From positions 5,146,001 to 5,210,000 of the forward strand of contig CM075937.1 in NCBI GenBank assembly GCA_038030265.1: a stretch of 64,000 nt of DNA. The letters are read 5' to 3'. Shown piece by piece: positions 22,440 to 34,214 of the stretch. This DNA is from Corythucha ciliata (Eukaryota; Arthropoda; Insecta; Hemiptera; Tingidae). Each line of letters opens with the position of its first letter. Position 1 is the stretch's first letter. The notes under the pieces are model-generated. The model saw only the letters and a list, made by a program, of their open reading frames with translations. It was not told the DNA's origin and made no database searches. A program made the translations under genes and the position numbers.

Positions 22440-23560
22440 GGTACGTTTTTTTCTAAGAGAAGGGGCAAAGGAGAAGCTGATTCCACTAAATTCAAGGGCG
22501 GGCGAGAGTCCAGTGGACAGACTATAGGAAGAAGTTAGGAGCTAGCAAACGAACTTTCAGCAGGTGGACAACGCAGTCGTGTGATATATTCTTAGTTTCT
22601 AGCACAAATTTATTTTAGTGTGTTCAACAATGCCACCTACGGCCTTGGTGTCTCGGCTTTGGGCCTTGACAAATCTTTCTCAGTATTTCATCGAATGATT
22701 TCGAGAAAAAAACTATGAATTATGCACTAGTACGACGTCAACTATAATACATCATAAAACACTAGTCAAGAATTTGTTCAAAACAAATCAAAAAATGATT
22801 GGAAAGGAAAAAATAATAGAAGGGGGGAAGACAACTCGTTCAATTCCCGTTAGATTCCTCGTGTAACGAATGTAACGTTCCCAATTCATTTTCTGAATTG
22901 ATTGCCGCAAGTAACCGTTGATCGCCCGCAAAATGCATTTGCGGGGAAGGCTGAAGGCTTCTTTCGCTTCAATTAGTAGGGCTTCCTCTCGGCAAAGAAA
23001 GGTACCTACCGGATGCCGGATGGGTTTGTAATAGAAGGAGGAGGAACGAGCTTCCTGGTTGGGCTTCGCTAGCCTAAAATGATGTCCCGCGTGAGCTTTT
23101 TAAAGGTATTTTTTAATTAATAAAAGAACTCTTACATAACTCTAATTAAGGTTAAGTAGACCGGTAACAGAGAAAAAGTAGAAGACCTTGACGGAGTGTC
23201 TCAAAAAGCATGTTTAATTTTTTTTTTTTCATAAAAAAAGATAAAAATAATCCTTCGCCATGCGTCACAGATTTAGGTTATGAAGAGGATGACCTTCTAA
23301 TTGAATTCGCAAATTTCCTATCCTCTAATAGTCGTTTTTAAATGCTTCAATTTGAATGAATGTAAACGACTGGGACAGGTCTTTGGAAATCTGCGGGGCA
23401 TTAATGACTTCTGTCTCGTTAGTGACACTGCAGGAAACAATCATCAGTGGAAGGTTGGTGGGGAGTGATTTGAGCGAACTTTCGCTACTTTTGCAACAAT
23501 GAAGTAGTTTAACGATAATTATTGGGGGAGGAATGTATGAACTTGTGTGGGTTCAAATAT
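22440..23560. other. Stretch without recognisable gene
   Basis: AT-rich with no array periodicity. I saw no exon with credible splice sites and no RNA gene. Confidence 0.5.
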
Positions 23561-23569
23561 TGCCTAAAT

Positions 23570-24400
23570 GCCTATTGAAACTGAAGGGCGCATCCCTCCA
23601 CTAACCCCACAACTGAACGGAAAATCAAAGGTTGATAGAGCTAAATCCGTGAAATTGCTACCCAGCAAAATTGGATACTCGAATGAGCCATGTCTCTCGA
23701 AATTGTTTTTTGAATGGTTCAAATGGTCGAATTTTTGTTTTTGTTGCTGCGAAATTTGCTTTAGTGGGATACGCCAGTGCCGCGAAATTTGTTCCCAACT
23801 GGCCGATTCCTCGAAATTGCCTTCTGAATGGGTCAGCATCGCAAAATTTAATTTTCTATGAGCCAACCCCGTGAAATACTGTTTTTAGGGAGCCAGCCCC
23901 CTCGAAATTGGTCTAAGAATCTTTGAAAGATTCGAACGCGTCAAATTGGGGTTTCAAGTGGCCCAAACCCACGAAAACGTTTTGTTTGGGGGGGGGGGAC
24001 CAGTCCCGCTAAATTGGAATGGGCCAACCTCGCGAAATTGTGTTTTTGAACGGCGTGAAAAAGCAAACTTCCTATTTGAACTGGGGAAAAGCGCACAATT
24101 ATGTTTTTCCATCTCCGAAAGCCACAAAATTGTTGTTTTTGGGGAGGCAAACTTGTCCCGTATAAAAATGATTTAGAATGAGCCGACTGCACGAAATTGC
24201 TCTTTGAATAAGTCCGCAGAGCAATATTTGGTTTTTCATGCTGTGAAATCCATGAACTTGTTTTTTTGGACGAGAGAGGTTTGCGAAATTGGTTTTTAAT
24301 AAGCCAACCCCGCGAAAATTGTTTTTTCCAAGTTTCACAAAATTGGTTTTGAATGAGGCAACTCCCGAAATTGTGACATGATTCCAGACATTCTGCAACG
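23570..24400 (+). repeat. 31-bp array (GCCAACCCCGCGAAATTGG family)
   Basis: Units GCCAACCTCGCGAAATTGTG, AGCCAACCCCGCGAAAATTG, AGCCAGCCCCCTCGAAATTG and many similar ones, each followed by TTTTTGAATG or TTTTTAATA, recur about every 30-31 nt. A G run interrupts at 23988-23998. Overlapping open frames on both strands are products of the periodic repeat. Confidence 0.85.
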
Positions 24401-24805
24401 ACATTGTGTATTTTCTAGCTCAAGGAACCATTTGTCCCTTAAGAACTGGAATTTAGTAAACGCCGCTTTTGCCCTGCAGGATCATGAAACCAGCTTTTCA
24501 TTTTCCTATCGGCGGCTATCTTACCAATTTTTTGTTAATTTGATAACTGTTTTTGTTCATGGTTTATGGGGCATTTCATTTCCAACTGGGTTCCGTTAGA
24601 AAGCCTACAACATGACGTATCCGAAATTCAACAGGAAATTTAACAAGGTGAAACGTACTACTAAAAACTACGAACGAAGTATCTACACATTCATTAACAA
24701 TAATAATAAAGTACACAGTTTTCTGTTGTTCCCGAACAAATAAAATTGAGAAACTGTGTGGAGGACCACACGATACTTCCGCATGTCCCTGCTTTTCACG
24801 TACAA

Positions 24806-24880
24806 GAGGGGTAGCCAACCCGGGACCCGCGGGCCAAGAGGTGGCCCACTGAGCTTTTCTCAATGGCCCTCCCGTGGCCT
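24806..24880 (+). mobile_element. hAT-type terminus fragment (AGGGGTAGCCAACCCGG)
   Basis: AGGGGTAGCCAACCCGGGAC, then CCGCGGGCC and GGTGGCCCA have the layout of common hAT left ends, which carry GGCCCGCGGGCC just inside. No matching right end was found. The array that begins at about 24890 follows directly. Confidence 0.45.
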
Positions 24881-24889
24881 GCCAGTGGT

Positions 24890-25900
24890 AAATTATCATT
24901 TTTTTAAATATTGCAATTTGACGCCTCTAGGGGTTTTGTGCAAAACGCTACAATTTGCGCCTCCTCGTGAGTGGCTAATCCCCCGCTAAGTGCCCACTTA
25001 ATCCAGACCAAAATTGAAAATAACGTTAATTTGGGGCTGAAATTGAGATAAATGGCTAATTCACGGCTGAAATTATTGAGAAAGATAACTGATTCACGGA
25101 CAGGCGCGAGAATAAGTGCTAAATCACGGATCAAATTAAGAAAAATACATAGCTTATTCGCGAGGTAAAACGTTATACTTCACAGTTAAAATTGAGAAAA
25201 AGGTCTAAAATCGCGGATAAAGTGTACAAAAAACATTAATTCGCGTTTAAAATTACGAAAAGCCCTAATTCACGGATAAAGTAGTGAAAAATCGATAATT
25301 TCCCAATGGTTTTGAGAAAAAGCGCTAATTCGCGTCTAAAGTGACGAAAACATGAATTCTCGGCATATTCAGAACGCAAGTTCATGGCTCAATCTGAAAA
25401 AACCCTATTTCATGGCTAAAACTGAAAACAACTTTAATTCGCAGGCAAAATTAAGAAAAAGTGCTAATTCACGGATGAAATTGCGGAAAATCGCTCTTTA
25501 GCGAATAAAATGGAGAATAAATTGGAAAAATTGAAGAAAAAAAAAAAAAAACCTAGTTAGAGGCTAGATGGAAGATGGAAACGACAATTTTCAGCTTCTG
25601 AAGGCAAGTTCGTGGCTCAAACTGGGAAAAAGCGCTAAAGGCCTTGCCACACCGAACGCGAACTGCCTCGCGGACGGGTCCGCACGCGGAAAAACTATGG
25701 TAACGGAGGTGGGGATACCCCACCCACATTGTCATGGTTTTTTGGCGAGCGTACCATCAGTCCGCGTTCTGTGTCGCAAGGCCTCCTCAATCCATAGCTA
25801 AAAGCGAAACAAATCTCGCTAATTCGCAGCTAAAATTGAGAAAAGTTGCCAATTCATGGATGCAATTGAGAATAATCGCTAATTAGGAGCTGGGACCACT
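24890..25900 (+). repeat. 31-bp array (AAAATTGAGAAAAAGCGCTAATTCGCGGCT family)
   Basis: Units of about 31 bp read AAATTGAGAAAAAGCGC and TAATTCGCGGCT with variation (TAATTCACGGAT, TAATTCGCGTCT and others). Longer-range landmarks such as CTGAAGGCAAGTTCGTGGCT (about 25598) are shared with 56440-57480. A MITE-like element is inserted at 25637-25784, and the array resumes after it to about 25885. Confidence 0.85.
25637..25784. mobile_element. Foldback/MITE-like element, copy 2, inserted in the 31-bp array
   Basis: AAAGGCCTTGCCACACCGAA with CGCGAACTG at the left is inverted at the right as AGTCCGCGTTC and GTGTCGCAAGGCC. The small hairpin GCGGACGGGTCCGC and the core GGTAACGGAGGTGGGGATAC followed by its inverted form match copy 1 at 11899-12092. 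Array units abut both sides, so it entered an existing array. Confidence 0.78.
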
Positions 25901-28859
25901 GATGCTGAGTTGAAATTTGTTGAACGTTTACACCGTTGTCTGAAGGTGGGGAAGTGGAAAGAGGATGCACTTGAGCGCTGAATCTTTAGAAACACTTAAC
26001 AATTAAACTCACCCAACACACAAATTGTAATGGGGCAGGAAAAATTAAGAAAATTAAAATTGTAGCTCTGAGGGGGAATCCATCCCCCCTACTTGCCTAC
26101 GCCTCTGTAGTACCTACCAACACCATAGGGTGAGAAAGCAAGTTCTATAGGCATTAGGCACTCCAACCTTACCTTCTCGACCGTGTCAACTATAAAACTG
26201 TCTGCTCTGCGCTTCTGGCTTCTGCCCACTGCGTTTAGTCTCCTCTCTCCTCGTTGGATATCCGTTCACTTGATGTAAATTTCAAGTCGCATTGCCTTGT
26301 TGAGTTGTTGCCGTCATTGTTTGTGATCCCGGAATTAGCCGGAATATTACCCACCAATGATGCTCCCCTGAATTTTTACGTGCGCATCCACGCCGTATTT
26401 CGAACACGACGTGAAACCGAGTGCTCTAAAATAATTCAACGAGTGCGTTAAGATACAGTTATGAACGCAATTTTCCACTTGATTGCGGGGGCTGCCGACC
26501 GAGCCCAAAAGTTCCGATTGTGGTTTAGGCATGATCATAAGATAACTCAAGCTGAAATTCAATCCCCAACGAAGAAAACTGACCTTGAGTTTTTCCCTTG
26601 GTTTCATAATCTTAAAAGTGAAAGGTTACGTCGAGAAAAGACGAATCCCACGAAAGTAAAAGTGAAGAAGGATTTTTCTCTTTCTTCTTAAATATTACTA
26701 TAGGGAAATCCTGCGAGCTCATCAACGGATTTTCTCACACAGCTCGTTATTTAACCACCCGCCCCGCGCCCTAGCCATGAATTAAATCGCGTGTTTTTAT
26801 TTTGAAAGATGGGTGAAATTCAGAAAACACACTGTTTTCCGCATTACATTCACACCCACGCAATCATTTTCTATACTACTGCCCTCACATGGTGGGGCTA
26901 TCATCCATATAATCCCGATCCAAAAAGTACGCCCCTAAGGGACAACGCGGAGAAACTCACTTAATTGACCTTCACCCAATCCACTTTCCCTGATTTACAA
27001 CTTCTAAAAGTGGCGATTCTGTGGGACTCTTTTTTTAAAAATAATTATTTTCCCCCACGCCAGAGAAACAAAAATTTCACTTTCTTATTTAGTCACAGCG
27101 ACTTACAGGCTTCGGAACTTAGGATGCTGATACGATGAGTGTAAGTGAAGGTGGGGTGGGGGTGGGGCTCTGGGTTACTGGTGTGAGGGTCCTCTCGTGG
27201 AACTCGTTTTCATTTATTTATTTTTATTGAGCAACTTTGAAGATAGAAAGAAAGTAAAAGTGCGATGCTGATTTTCAAAATGTTGAAACTTTCAATCTGT
27301 TAGAAGGCTTGTAAAAGCATTAACGACACTTACGACGGTAGATCGATTATAACAATCACCATCATCTTGAGTTTTGTCATTATGGTGGTTTATTCTCGAT
27401 TAAAATCTAATCTTAAATGGCAAACAAAGGCTCTGCTAATAACCATTATGTTCTTCTTTAAGTTAACAAGAATGACTCGACAAGAAGAAAAAAAAAAAGA
27501 ATTACGCCGACGTACGACAAAGCGTGTGGGAGAAATAAAATAGAGACCGATCCCAATCTCGCCTTTTTAAGCACTCCAGATTTCCGGGTCGAAAGGATCA
27601 AGGAGACTTCAATAAGAAGAATAAGGAGGAGAAAAAATAGAAAAGATCCTTGGCTCCTTATTTTTTCGTCCTATCCCCTGAATCTCAGGAAGACAGAGAT
27701 TGGGAGTAAACTCTCCAGCTTTTCATCTCTCTTCAAAATGTGGCATAATATGTAACGCTTCTTTGACGACAATTTTTTCTCATTGATCAAAACGTTCTTG
27801 GAAGCCGTATTCTTGGCTTTCAATTGTTTCCATTTTTTTACGTAACTATCCCGCACATGTGCTTTTAGAAGACAAAAGCTTTCAGTACCTATGTGCGGAC
27901 GCCAGATGACTGTCAGACCGAGGAACTGCTAAAGCGATTAACAAACGAGCAAAAGCGCACACAAGATGGTTTATGCTTTATGTCCGCCCTCATCTTCATT
28001 TTTTTGCCATGAAAGATGGGACTCATTTTTACTTCCTCGCTCTACAATGTCCATCATGTAACGCTCTTTTTTTTACGGCCTCTCTTCTTTTGTCGAGCGG
28101 AGAGTATTTACCGGCAATGACCGAGGCGAACAGCAACTGTTATAGTTCGAAGACATCGGGGGGTCCGGACCCCAGTCTTCACTAGACTGAAGTTCCTGGC
28201 AATTTATAACTTCTTTCAGTACCCCACCCTCACCCACAAAGGCAATATTGTTGATTTGTGGAAGAGAACTAAATTTTACGTCATCTAGCGAAACTATTAT
28301 TTTATAGGAGTGAAAGTAATTTCAATAATGAACAAAAAAAGAATCGCATTTCATTATGCAGTTTTCCAAGTCAGCTCAGTTGAAGGAGAAGGGCAAAGGC
28401 ATCCCGTCAACACCCGGACTTCGGGAAAAGAACTTTTCTTATTACGGTGGGCGGGATAGGAGATGAGGGTAAATAGGAAGCGAAGGTGAATGAAATGATG
28501 TAATTGAGGCACCCTGCCAAGAAAATTATATTTTTCCTTCTTTTCCGCGCGACGGAAGGAAAGGATGTTCCGGCATGGCAGTTCGCCTTCCACAATGCAA
28601 GATGAAAGTGACGAAATAAGTTCGGAGGGCGGCTGACCTTTTTCATACCATGATCAGCAGCTTTCTGACATGGTCACATGGGCGTAACCAGAGGGGTGAG
28701 CCCGAAAGCGAGACAGTATAATGGGTATATGTAGTTGCCCCAGGCCTATTAGATACCACTGGCAAGTACGAATCCTGTACAGTGTCTTTTACCCATCTAA
28801 ATCCCTAAGTTTTTCTGTTCAAAAACTCTCACAATTTGCCTGTAAACTGTCGTTATAGC
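25901..28859. other. Stretch without confident gene, with one hAT-like right end
   Basis: CCATCCCCCCTACTTG followed by CTACGCCTCTG at 26097-26107 looks like the right terminus of a hAT-like element (CAGAGGCGTAG inverted). The left partner was not found. The remainder, including GT-like donors such as GTAAGT at about 27139, gives no open exon. Confidence 0.5.
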
Positions 28860-28930
28860 CAGAGGCGTAGAGTTCAGGTTTTCGTTGGGGGGGAGGGATT
28901 TTCTGGGTATTGATAGGGGGGAGGGTAAGT
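28860..28930 (+). mobile_element. hAT-like left terminus fragment (CAGAGGCGTAG)
   Basis: CAGAGGCGTAGAGTTCAGG is followed by a GGGGGGGAGGG tract, the layout of hAT-like left ends. It is the inverted match to the right end at 26097-26107, but the two point away from each other and the flanks differ, so they are separate relics. Confidence 0.5.
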
Positions 28931-30520
28931 ATTGAAATTTCGCAGTACCTAATTAAAGAACAACAAAATAATATAACTGAGCACAAAACGTAAGAACAAA
29001 CATAAACATCTCATGTTTGAACTGGGGAATCTAACTGAGAATAAGGGGCATCTATTAGGCTGATTGACATCACCCGATTAGACGGTGATTTGGCTCCATT
29101 CGACCATTTCCGGTGCAACTTCGAGAATTGAATGTCGCCGGTGCTCAGCAAATTGAGTAGCTGATTATTTCATTCTGCCCACGAAATCGCTACTCTGAGT
29201 AAGGAACCTTTAATGACGAGTAGACGCAGACGGCGCCATGTTCGTTCTTATCAGTTTAATAAGAATGGTTGGGGGTGGTTTGTTGACATCCACAAAACAT
29301 CAACAAAAGGTGGATTTTACAAGACTGATTATTGATAAGAGTGATTTTACCTGTCTGATTATAGGTTCTCTACTCTGAGAAGGCACACTCATGCGTTGTT
29401 CTTGGGGCCAATAGGTACGAGGCAAAATGCTTGGAAAAAGAGATACATTTGTGATTAAAAGTAAAAAAAAGCGATAATTATCGGATGGAATTCACGACAT
29501 CTAGTCATTCACGTGAATTATACTGGTAGGGCGATTAACGTGAATGCCTAGGAAATGTTGTTATGTACATAAATCCCTGAACTCTTCAGGAAATAACGTT
29601 ATTTACTAGGAAATCACGTTATTCCCCACTATGTGCAGTCATTCACGTGATTCCCTCGTAACTCTCGTGATTCCCTGATTCACAACATTGCCGGTGACTA
29701 AAGGTCTGTTACATTGTTACATGAAACAGAGTTGTCGTACTCAGTATAGTACAAGTTTGCCTCCCGAACTTATCTTAGCGCTTGCACCGTTGGCCAGTGA
29801 TGAGAAGAAGAAATATTGGGCAAAGAATACGCACGGGGGAATGAAGGATATAAAATTCTACACATTGCCCAATTGCATTTCTATGAAATGACCGGGTCAT
29901 TTCATGAATGTGAGTGAATTATATACACTGCCCAAATAAGCCAGGATTTTATTGTATAGAGCACAAGTTATACACATTGCCCGTAAGATATACATGTCCA
30001 TTCGATCAAGAATTAAATTGTCTACAACTTTGGTCTAATAACATTTTTCAATCGGAGCAGTCATTTTCAACCTACAGGCGTTGAAAGTTCAGGGTTGTCA
30101 ACTTTTTAGAGAAGATGGTGAAAATTGCTTATGTTTGACTGGCGATTGCGACTGAATGTATCAAACGATATGAATGTCTCAAACGACATTCAACGCGGAA
30201 TTAAATGCTCTTTGAAAGTGGAAATAGTGGCATTTCATGTAGGATGCCTACTTTTTGAGTTATACGTGAAAAACTGAAAAAAACGGCGAAAATTGAGCAG
30301 TTATTAGGCTCTCATATCTAAAGCACAACCTAGAAACTGTCGCAAACTCTTAAATTTGTTATTCGGGACCACTAAGAGGGATTAAAACGATTTCCAGCTC
30401 TCGAGCAATTTTTAGGTGCTACAGCACTAATTTTCCTGGGCTATAATGATAATGACTAATGGCAATGAGTAACGGAAACTTCCGCTTTATACATTACCTA
30501 CCTACTGTTTCTTGAAGAGG
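28931..30520. other. Stretch with a cluster of CACGTGA/AACGTTAT motifs
   Basis: No gene was recognised. At 29490-29683 the motifs GTCATTCACGTGAAT, TTAACGTGAATGCC, AGGAAATAACGTTATT, AGGAAATCACGTTATT and GTCATTCACGTGATTCCC recur. A little further on, TACACATTGCCC is repeated (about 29860 and 29970). Confidence 0.55.
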
Positions 30521-30521
30521 G

Positions 30522-30790
30522 CTCTTCAAAAAGACTGGTATTGCTCTCATTAAAACGTTGAGATCAATCAAAGAATTTTTTCTAGAGAATTTTTAAAAAT
30601 TTTGAGTGGGGCTTTGATTACGTCAAAGGTTAGTTAATGAATGGATGGTGTGGGGAAGAGGGGGTAAAACGTGTTTTCTGGGGAACAATTTTTCTTGTTA
30701 TTTGTAAAGAAAAAATGTTAGAGTTCTCTCAAATGCTTCACAACTAAACATTGACGTCATTCCTGGCACCATACATCGCCTCCTGAAGAA
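30522..30790 (+). repeat. Dispersed repeat, copy 1 (partner 41690-41960)
   Basis: Shared with 41690-41960 in direct orientation: TTTTAAAAATTTTGAGTGGG, TTTGATTACGTCAAA, GATGGTGTGGGGAAGAGGG, TGTTATTTGTAAA, and TCTCAAATGCTTCACAA. The copies differ by substitutions and small gaps. It is an unclassified interspersed repeat of about 265 bp with no coding content. Confidence 0.8.
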
Positions 30791-31166
30791 CTTTGAAATT
30801 TATTTCAAAATCACCAGATGCACCAATCGGGCTGGACTACCGTTGATTTTCTTCTCTCCGTATGTCAATTCATCAGTATACTTTTCTCCCAAATCGAACT
30901 TTCATGCAAGTTTCCCATTACGCGGAGGTTAGAATTCTTCAAAAACTAAATTCTTCCGATTTGGCTCTCCATTAAAATCCATTATTTCGTAGGGTTGGCT
31001 TTTTCTGCTGAACGCCAATTTCACGGCTTCAACTGCTACAAAACCCAAAAATTGGCAGGTATCACTCAATCGCTCATTCAAAAATAATGTCGTCGATTTG
31101 GCTCATAAATAGAACAAACATGTACTCACGATGACCCAATTTATTGTTGGCTGATATTCCGCTCGA

Positions 31167-31388
31167 AGAATTCAAGGAGAAATTATTGAACCCTCAGCCA
31201 GATGTTCATTTTTTAATGAATGCACATTTCATGATTTCAGAGCTCCCTCATCAGCACAAATAAACAAAATGAACTCTACTTAACAACTCCACTTGAGTGA
31301 GTTGAATGAGCGGGGGTCGCTCCGAAATGCGAATTCATTAAAAAATGAACATATGGCTGAGGGTTCAATAATTTCTCCTTGAATTCTT
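31167..31388. mobile_element. Foldback element with about 65-bp arms
   Basis: The left arm AAGAATTCAAGGAGAAATTA, TTGAACCCTCAGCCA, ATGTTCATTTTTTAATGAAT (31167-31230) is inverted at 31322-31388 almost without change. A loop of about 90 bp separates the arms. No frame. It is another short non-autonomous palindrome. Confidence 0.85.
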
Positions 31389-32169
31389 AAAACAAACATG
31401 GGTCTGAGGCTTTTAAGAAGCAAATGTTCGCGAATAAGCTCTCACAATAAGCGAATTTCGTGTCCAGTGGCTTGTTTTCAATTCTATGACGTGAAAACAG
31501 ATGAATCAAAATGATGGCGTTTTTGGTCTTGTGATAGTGAAATTCCCTAGTTTTAGGCCTTTATAGACTTTTTAATTAATCCAGGAGCTAAATTACTCGG
31601 AGCATACAACTTGGTTAATATTTTATTGTTAGGGTTTTGGCAACAGACAAGAAGCAACAAGACAAACCCCCAGTGCCGTCTTTAGGCGGGGGCCCGGCGG
31701 GCCTGATGGCCCAGGCCCCGCGTCAATAAGGGCCTCGGATTCATCAGATTTTTTTTCTAATGTGGGAAGAAAGATACTCATCATCCATCGATAGGCGACC
31801 AACGTTGATCGAGCCTTGGATAAAATATATATTTTTTATGAGCCATTAGCGCAACGATTGAGGGGCGAGGGGGCTTAAAGCGGCCCATACATGCATAATA
31901 TTATTTTATTATTTTTTAAATAATAAAAGTAATATTTATTGAACGTTCATGGGCATTGATGGATTGCACAATATGTATTTGTATTGTGCGATTATGCACA
32001 TTATTTTATTTACAAGCATCTTAAATTCTTATTTGCAAGTATCTGAAAAATAAAGTAAAAACCCAAGTATTTTATGGCGCAGTATATGTATTAAACGCAC
32101 AGGGTAAACGTCAAAATATTATACAAATTTATCGTTCAATAATGATTGTGCTATTATTTGTGTTGTATG

Positions 32170-33130
32170 ATTGTGTTATTTTATTGTTAAAATTGAGAAA
32201 AAACGCTGATTACGGACTAATATTGAGCGGTATAAATTCACTGATATAATTGAGAAAAACACTAATTTGTGCATAGAATTAACGAATAGCGCACAATCAT
32301 AGCTGAAATTGAAAAATAAGAAATTCACTGTTTCCGGGGGTAACTTCACTCACGGACGGTTAAAAACGAGACAAAGCGCTGATTCGCGTCTAAAACGAAG
32401 AACAAGCGCTCATTTACTGCCAGAGTTAGAGAACATTTACGGTTTCCAACGGCCACTTAATAAATAATAAAGTGCTAATTCACGTCTAACGTGAAAGAAA
32501 TTGCTAATTCGTGGCTAATAATCGAGAAAAACTCATATTGTCGACTAGAATGTATGAATAGCGCTAATTGAGAAAAAGCGCTCATTCGTACAGCTAGAAT
32601 TGAGAAAACGCCAATTCGCTGATTAAATTGAGAAAGCCGCTAATTCGCGAATGAAATTGGGGAAAATAGCTAATTCGCGTGACCTGAATCTTATCGGCAA
32701 ATTCGCGCTCGTGTCTTGAGAAGTCACGAATGGGCGTTTTCTCCATTTTAAAAGCGATTTAGCGTTTTTTCCATAGCTTCAGCGCGCTTCTTCTCCATTT
32801 CGTCGGTGAATTAGCGATTTTTCTTCATTTTAGCCACGAATTCGCGACTTCTCTCAATTTTTTTTTTGTTTGTGTTTTCAAACCGAGCTTTCGAAGAAGC
32901 CGTGGCGTATTGACGTCTCCGTAATTTTAGGCGCGAATGGCTGTTTTTTCTCAACTTTATCCACGAATTTAGTCATTTTGCTCAATTTTAGCAACGAAGT
33001 TATCGTTCTAACTTGTGACGTGAATTGGCTATTTGTCTAAATTTTAGCCCCGAATCAGCGCAATTTTGATTCTGGAAGTTTCATCTAGGAACCTGAAATC
33101 AGCACTTGTCCACAATTTCGGCCACGAATA
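32170..33130. repeat. 31-bp array with orientation switch near 32710 (AATTGAGAAAAAGCGCTAATTCGCG family)
   Basis: Up to about 32690 the units read AATTGAGAAAAAGCGC and TAATTCGCG. From about 32720 they are inverted: CACGAATGGGCG, TTTTCTCCATTTT, GAATTAGCGATTTTT, TAGCCACGAATTCGCG, TTCTCTCAATTTT. The switch lies in the short non-repeat segment at about 32680-32715. The whole array is inside the hAT-like element 31671-34206. Confidence 0.82.
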
Positions 33131-33299
33131 TTATCTCTTTCCAACATTTTAGCCACGTACTTAACCCAAGAACAGCAAATCACATCAGCGTATTTTATCT
33201 ATATCTCAGCTGCGAAATTGCCTCCAGAATGCGCCAAGACAATGCCAATGCTCCTTTTAAACTAATTTTTAACTAAAAAGAGTTAATTTCTGCCTGTGA

Positions 33300-33870
33300 A
33301 ATAAATCATTTCAATAAGCCAACCCCAAGATACCTATAATGGTTTTCCAGCAGACCCAAAACCCACGAAATTAGCCTTTAACTGAGCCAAAAGGCGCGCA
33401 AAATTGATTGTATATTGTATGGCGAGCAAATCCCACTTGTGCGTTTTAATGAGACAGAATCGCGAAAATGCTTTGATTAGTGTGCTAAAACCGCGTAATT
33501 GTGGTTTTAAATGAGGCAACTCCACGAAATTGGAGGTTCTTAAACAATCGGCGAAATTTTAGGGGTTTTAGAGTTTCCGTGTGTGTCCGATGTGTATCCG
33601 GTATGTTGTGTGTTGGGTGTGTGTGATATGTTTAGTGAACCAGAGATGCGAAAATGTTTTTTTCCGCTGGAAGAACCTCGCAAAATTCGTTTCTCAGCAA
33701 CAAACAGGTTTGTGCGAAATTGGGACCTGCAAATATGAGATTTTAGCGTGCAAAGTCCGAGAAATTGGCCTCTTTTTATCACGCCACCCCGTGAAATTGG
33801 TTTATCAGCTACAAAAATCAGAGAAATTGTTATTTTTAGTGAGTGAAATCGGGGAAATTATTGTATAGTG
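33300..33870 (+). repeat. 31-bp array (GCCAACCCCGCGAAATTGG family)
   Basis: Units such as AGCCAACCCCAAGATAC, CAGACCCAAAACCCACGAAA, AGTGTGCTAAAACCGCG, TGAGGCAACTCCACGAAATTG and GTGAAATTGGTTTATCAG recur at about 31 nt. A short TGTGT-rich patch (33588-33625) interrupts them. Same family as 23570-24400. Confidence 0.75.
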
Positions 33871-34077
33871 CAGACCCACAAAAATGTCGTTTTGGCGAGA
33901 AAATTCTAGAGAGCAAAATCCGAAAAAATCGTCCAGCCAGATTAGGAAATCGGTGGTGGCCCCGAACGATTTTTTTTGTACTTTTTGATGGTGTTATCTT
34001 GGGGTGGGCACAGATGCCCAACTACGGCTTTGATTTCGAGTTTAGTGGAGGGTAACTGCCTACCCCTGCCTCCCTCT

Positions 34078-34091
34078 GGCTAAGCCCATGG
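34078..34091 (+). mobile_element. Transposon terminus motif GGCTAAGCCCATGG
   Basis: The motif is preceded by GGAGGGTAACTGCC and CCCCTGCCTCC. The same ending GGCTAAGCCCATGG with a nearby GGCAACTG block occurs at 46879-46892, and a close inverted version at about 50176-50190. It is probably the shared right end of a nested transposon family. Confidence 0.5.
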
Positions 34092-34214
34092 TTCACGCTT
34101 AAAAGTGAAAAAATCGCGAGGCCAGGAAAAGCCCCCTCCCCCATGGCCCCACTGAGGGGGCCCAATGTTATCCCGGGCCCCCAACATTAGTATAAAGACG
34201 GCCCTACAAACCCC

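Larger units (their letters stand above)
31671..34206. mobile_element. hAT-like non-autonomous transposon with 8-bp target duplication carrying tandem arrays
   Basis: The left end is CAGTGCCGTCTTTAGG. The right end inverts to TAGGGCCGTCTTTATAC, matching at 12 of the first 14 positions. CAAACCCC stands directly outside both ends (31663-31670 and 34207-34214), the 8-bp duplication expected of hAT. Both sub-ends have GGGGGCCCGG-type sequence. No transposase frame is seen in 2536 bp. The interior is largely 31-bp tandem arrays (32170-33130 and 33300-33870), plus an internal transposon-end motif at 34010-34091 that suggests nesting. Confidence 0.85.

Noticed and set aside
23564..24192. Overlapping open frames on both strands at 23.5-24.2 kb
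   Set aside because: They result from a 30-31 bp repeat lacking stops in several frames, not from a gene.
26231..26271. Short segment between CTGCGTTTAG and GAT|GTAAAT resembling a 36-nt exon
   Set aside because: Weak acceptor and donor, low-complexity peptide and no phase support.
26097..28930. CTACGCCTCTG at 26097 and CAGAGGCGTAG at 28860 as the two ends of one transposon
   Set aside because: The ends point away from each other and their outer flanks do not match, so they are separate fragments.
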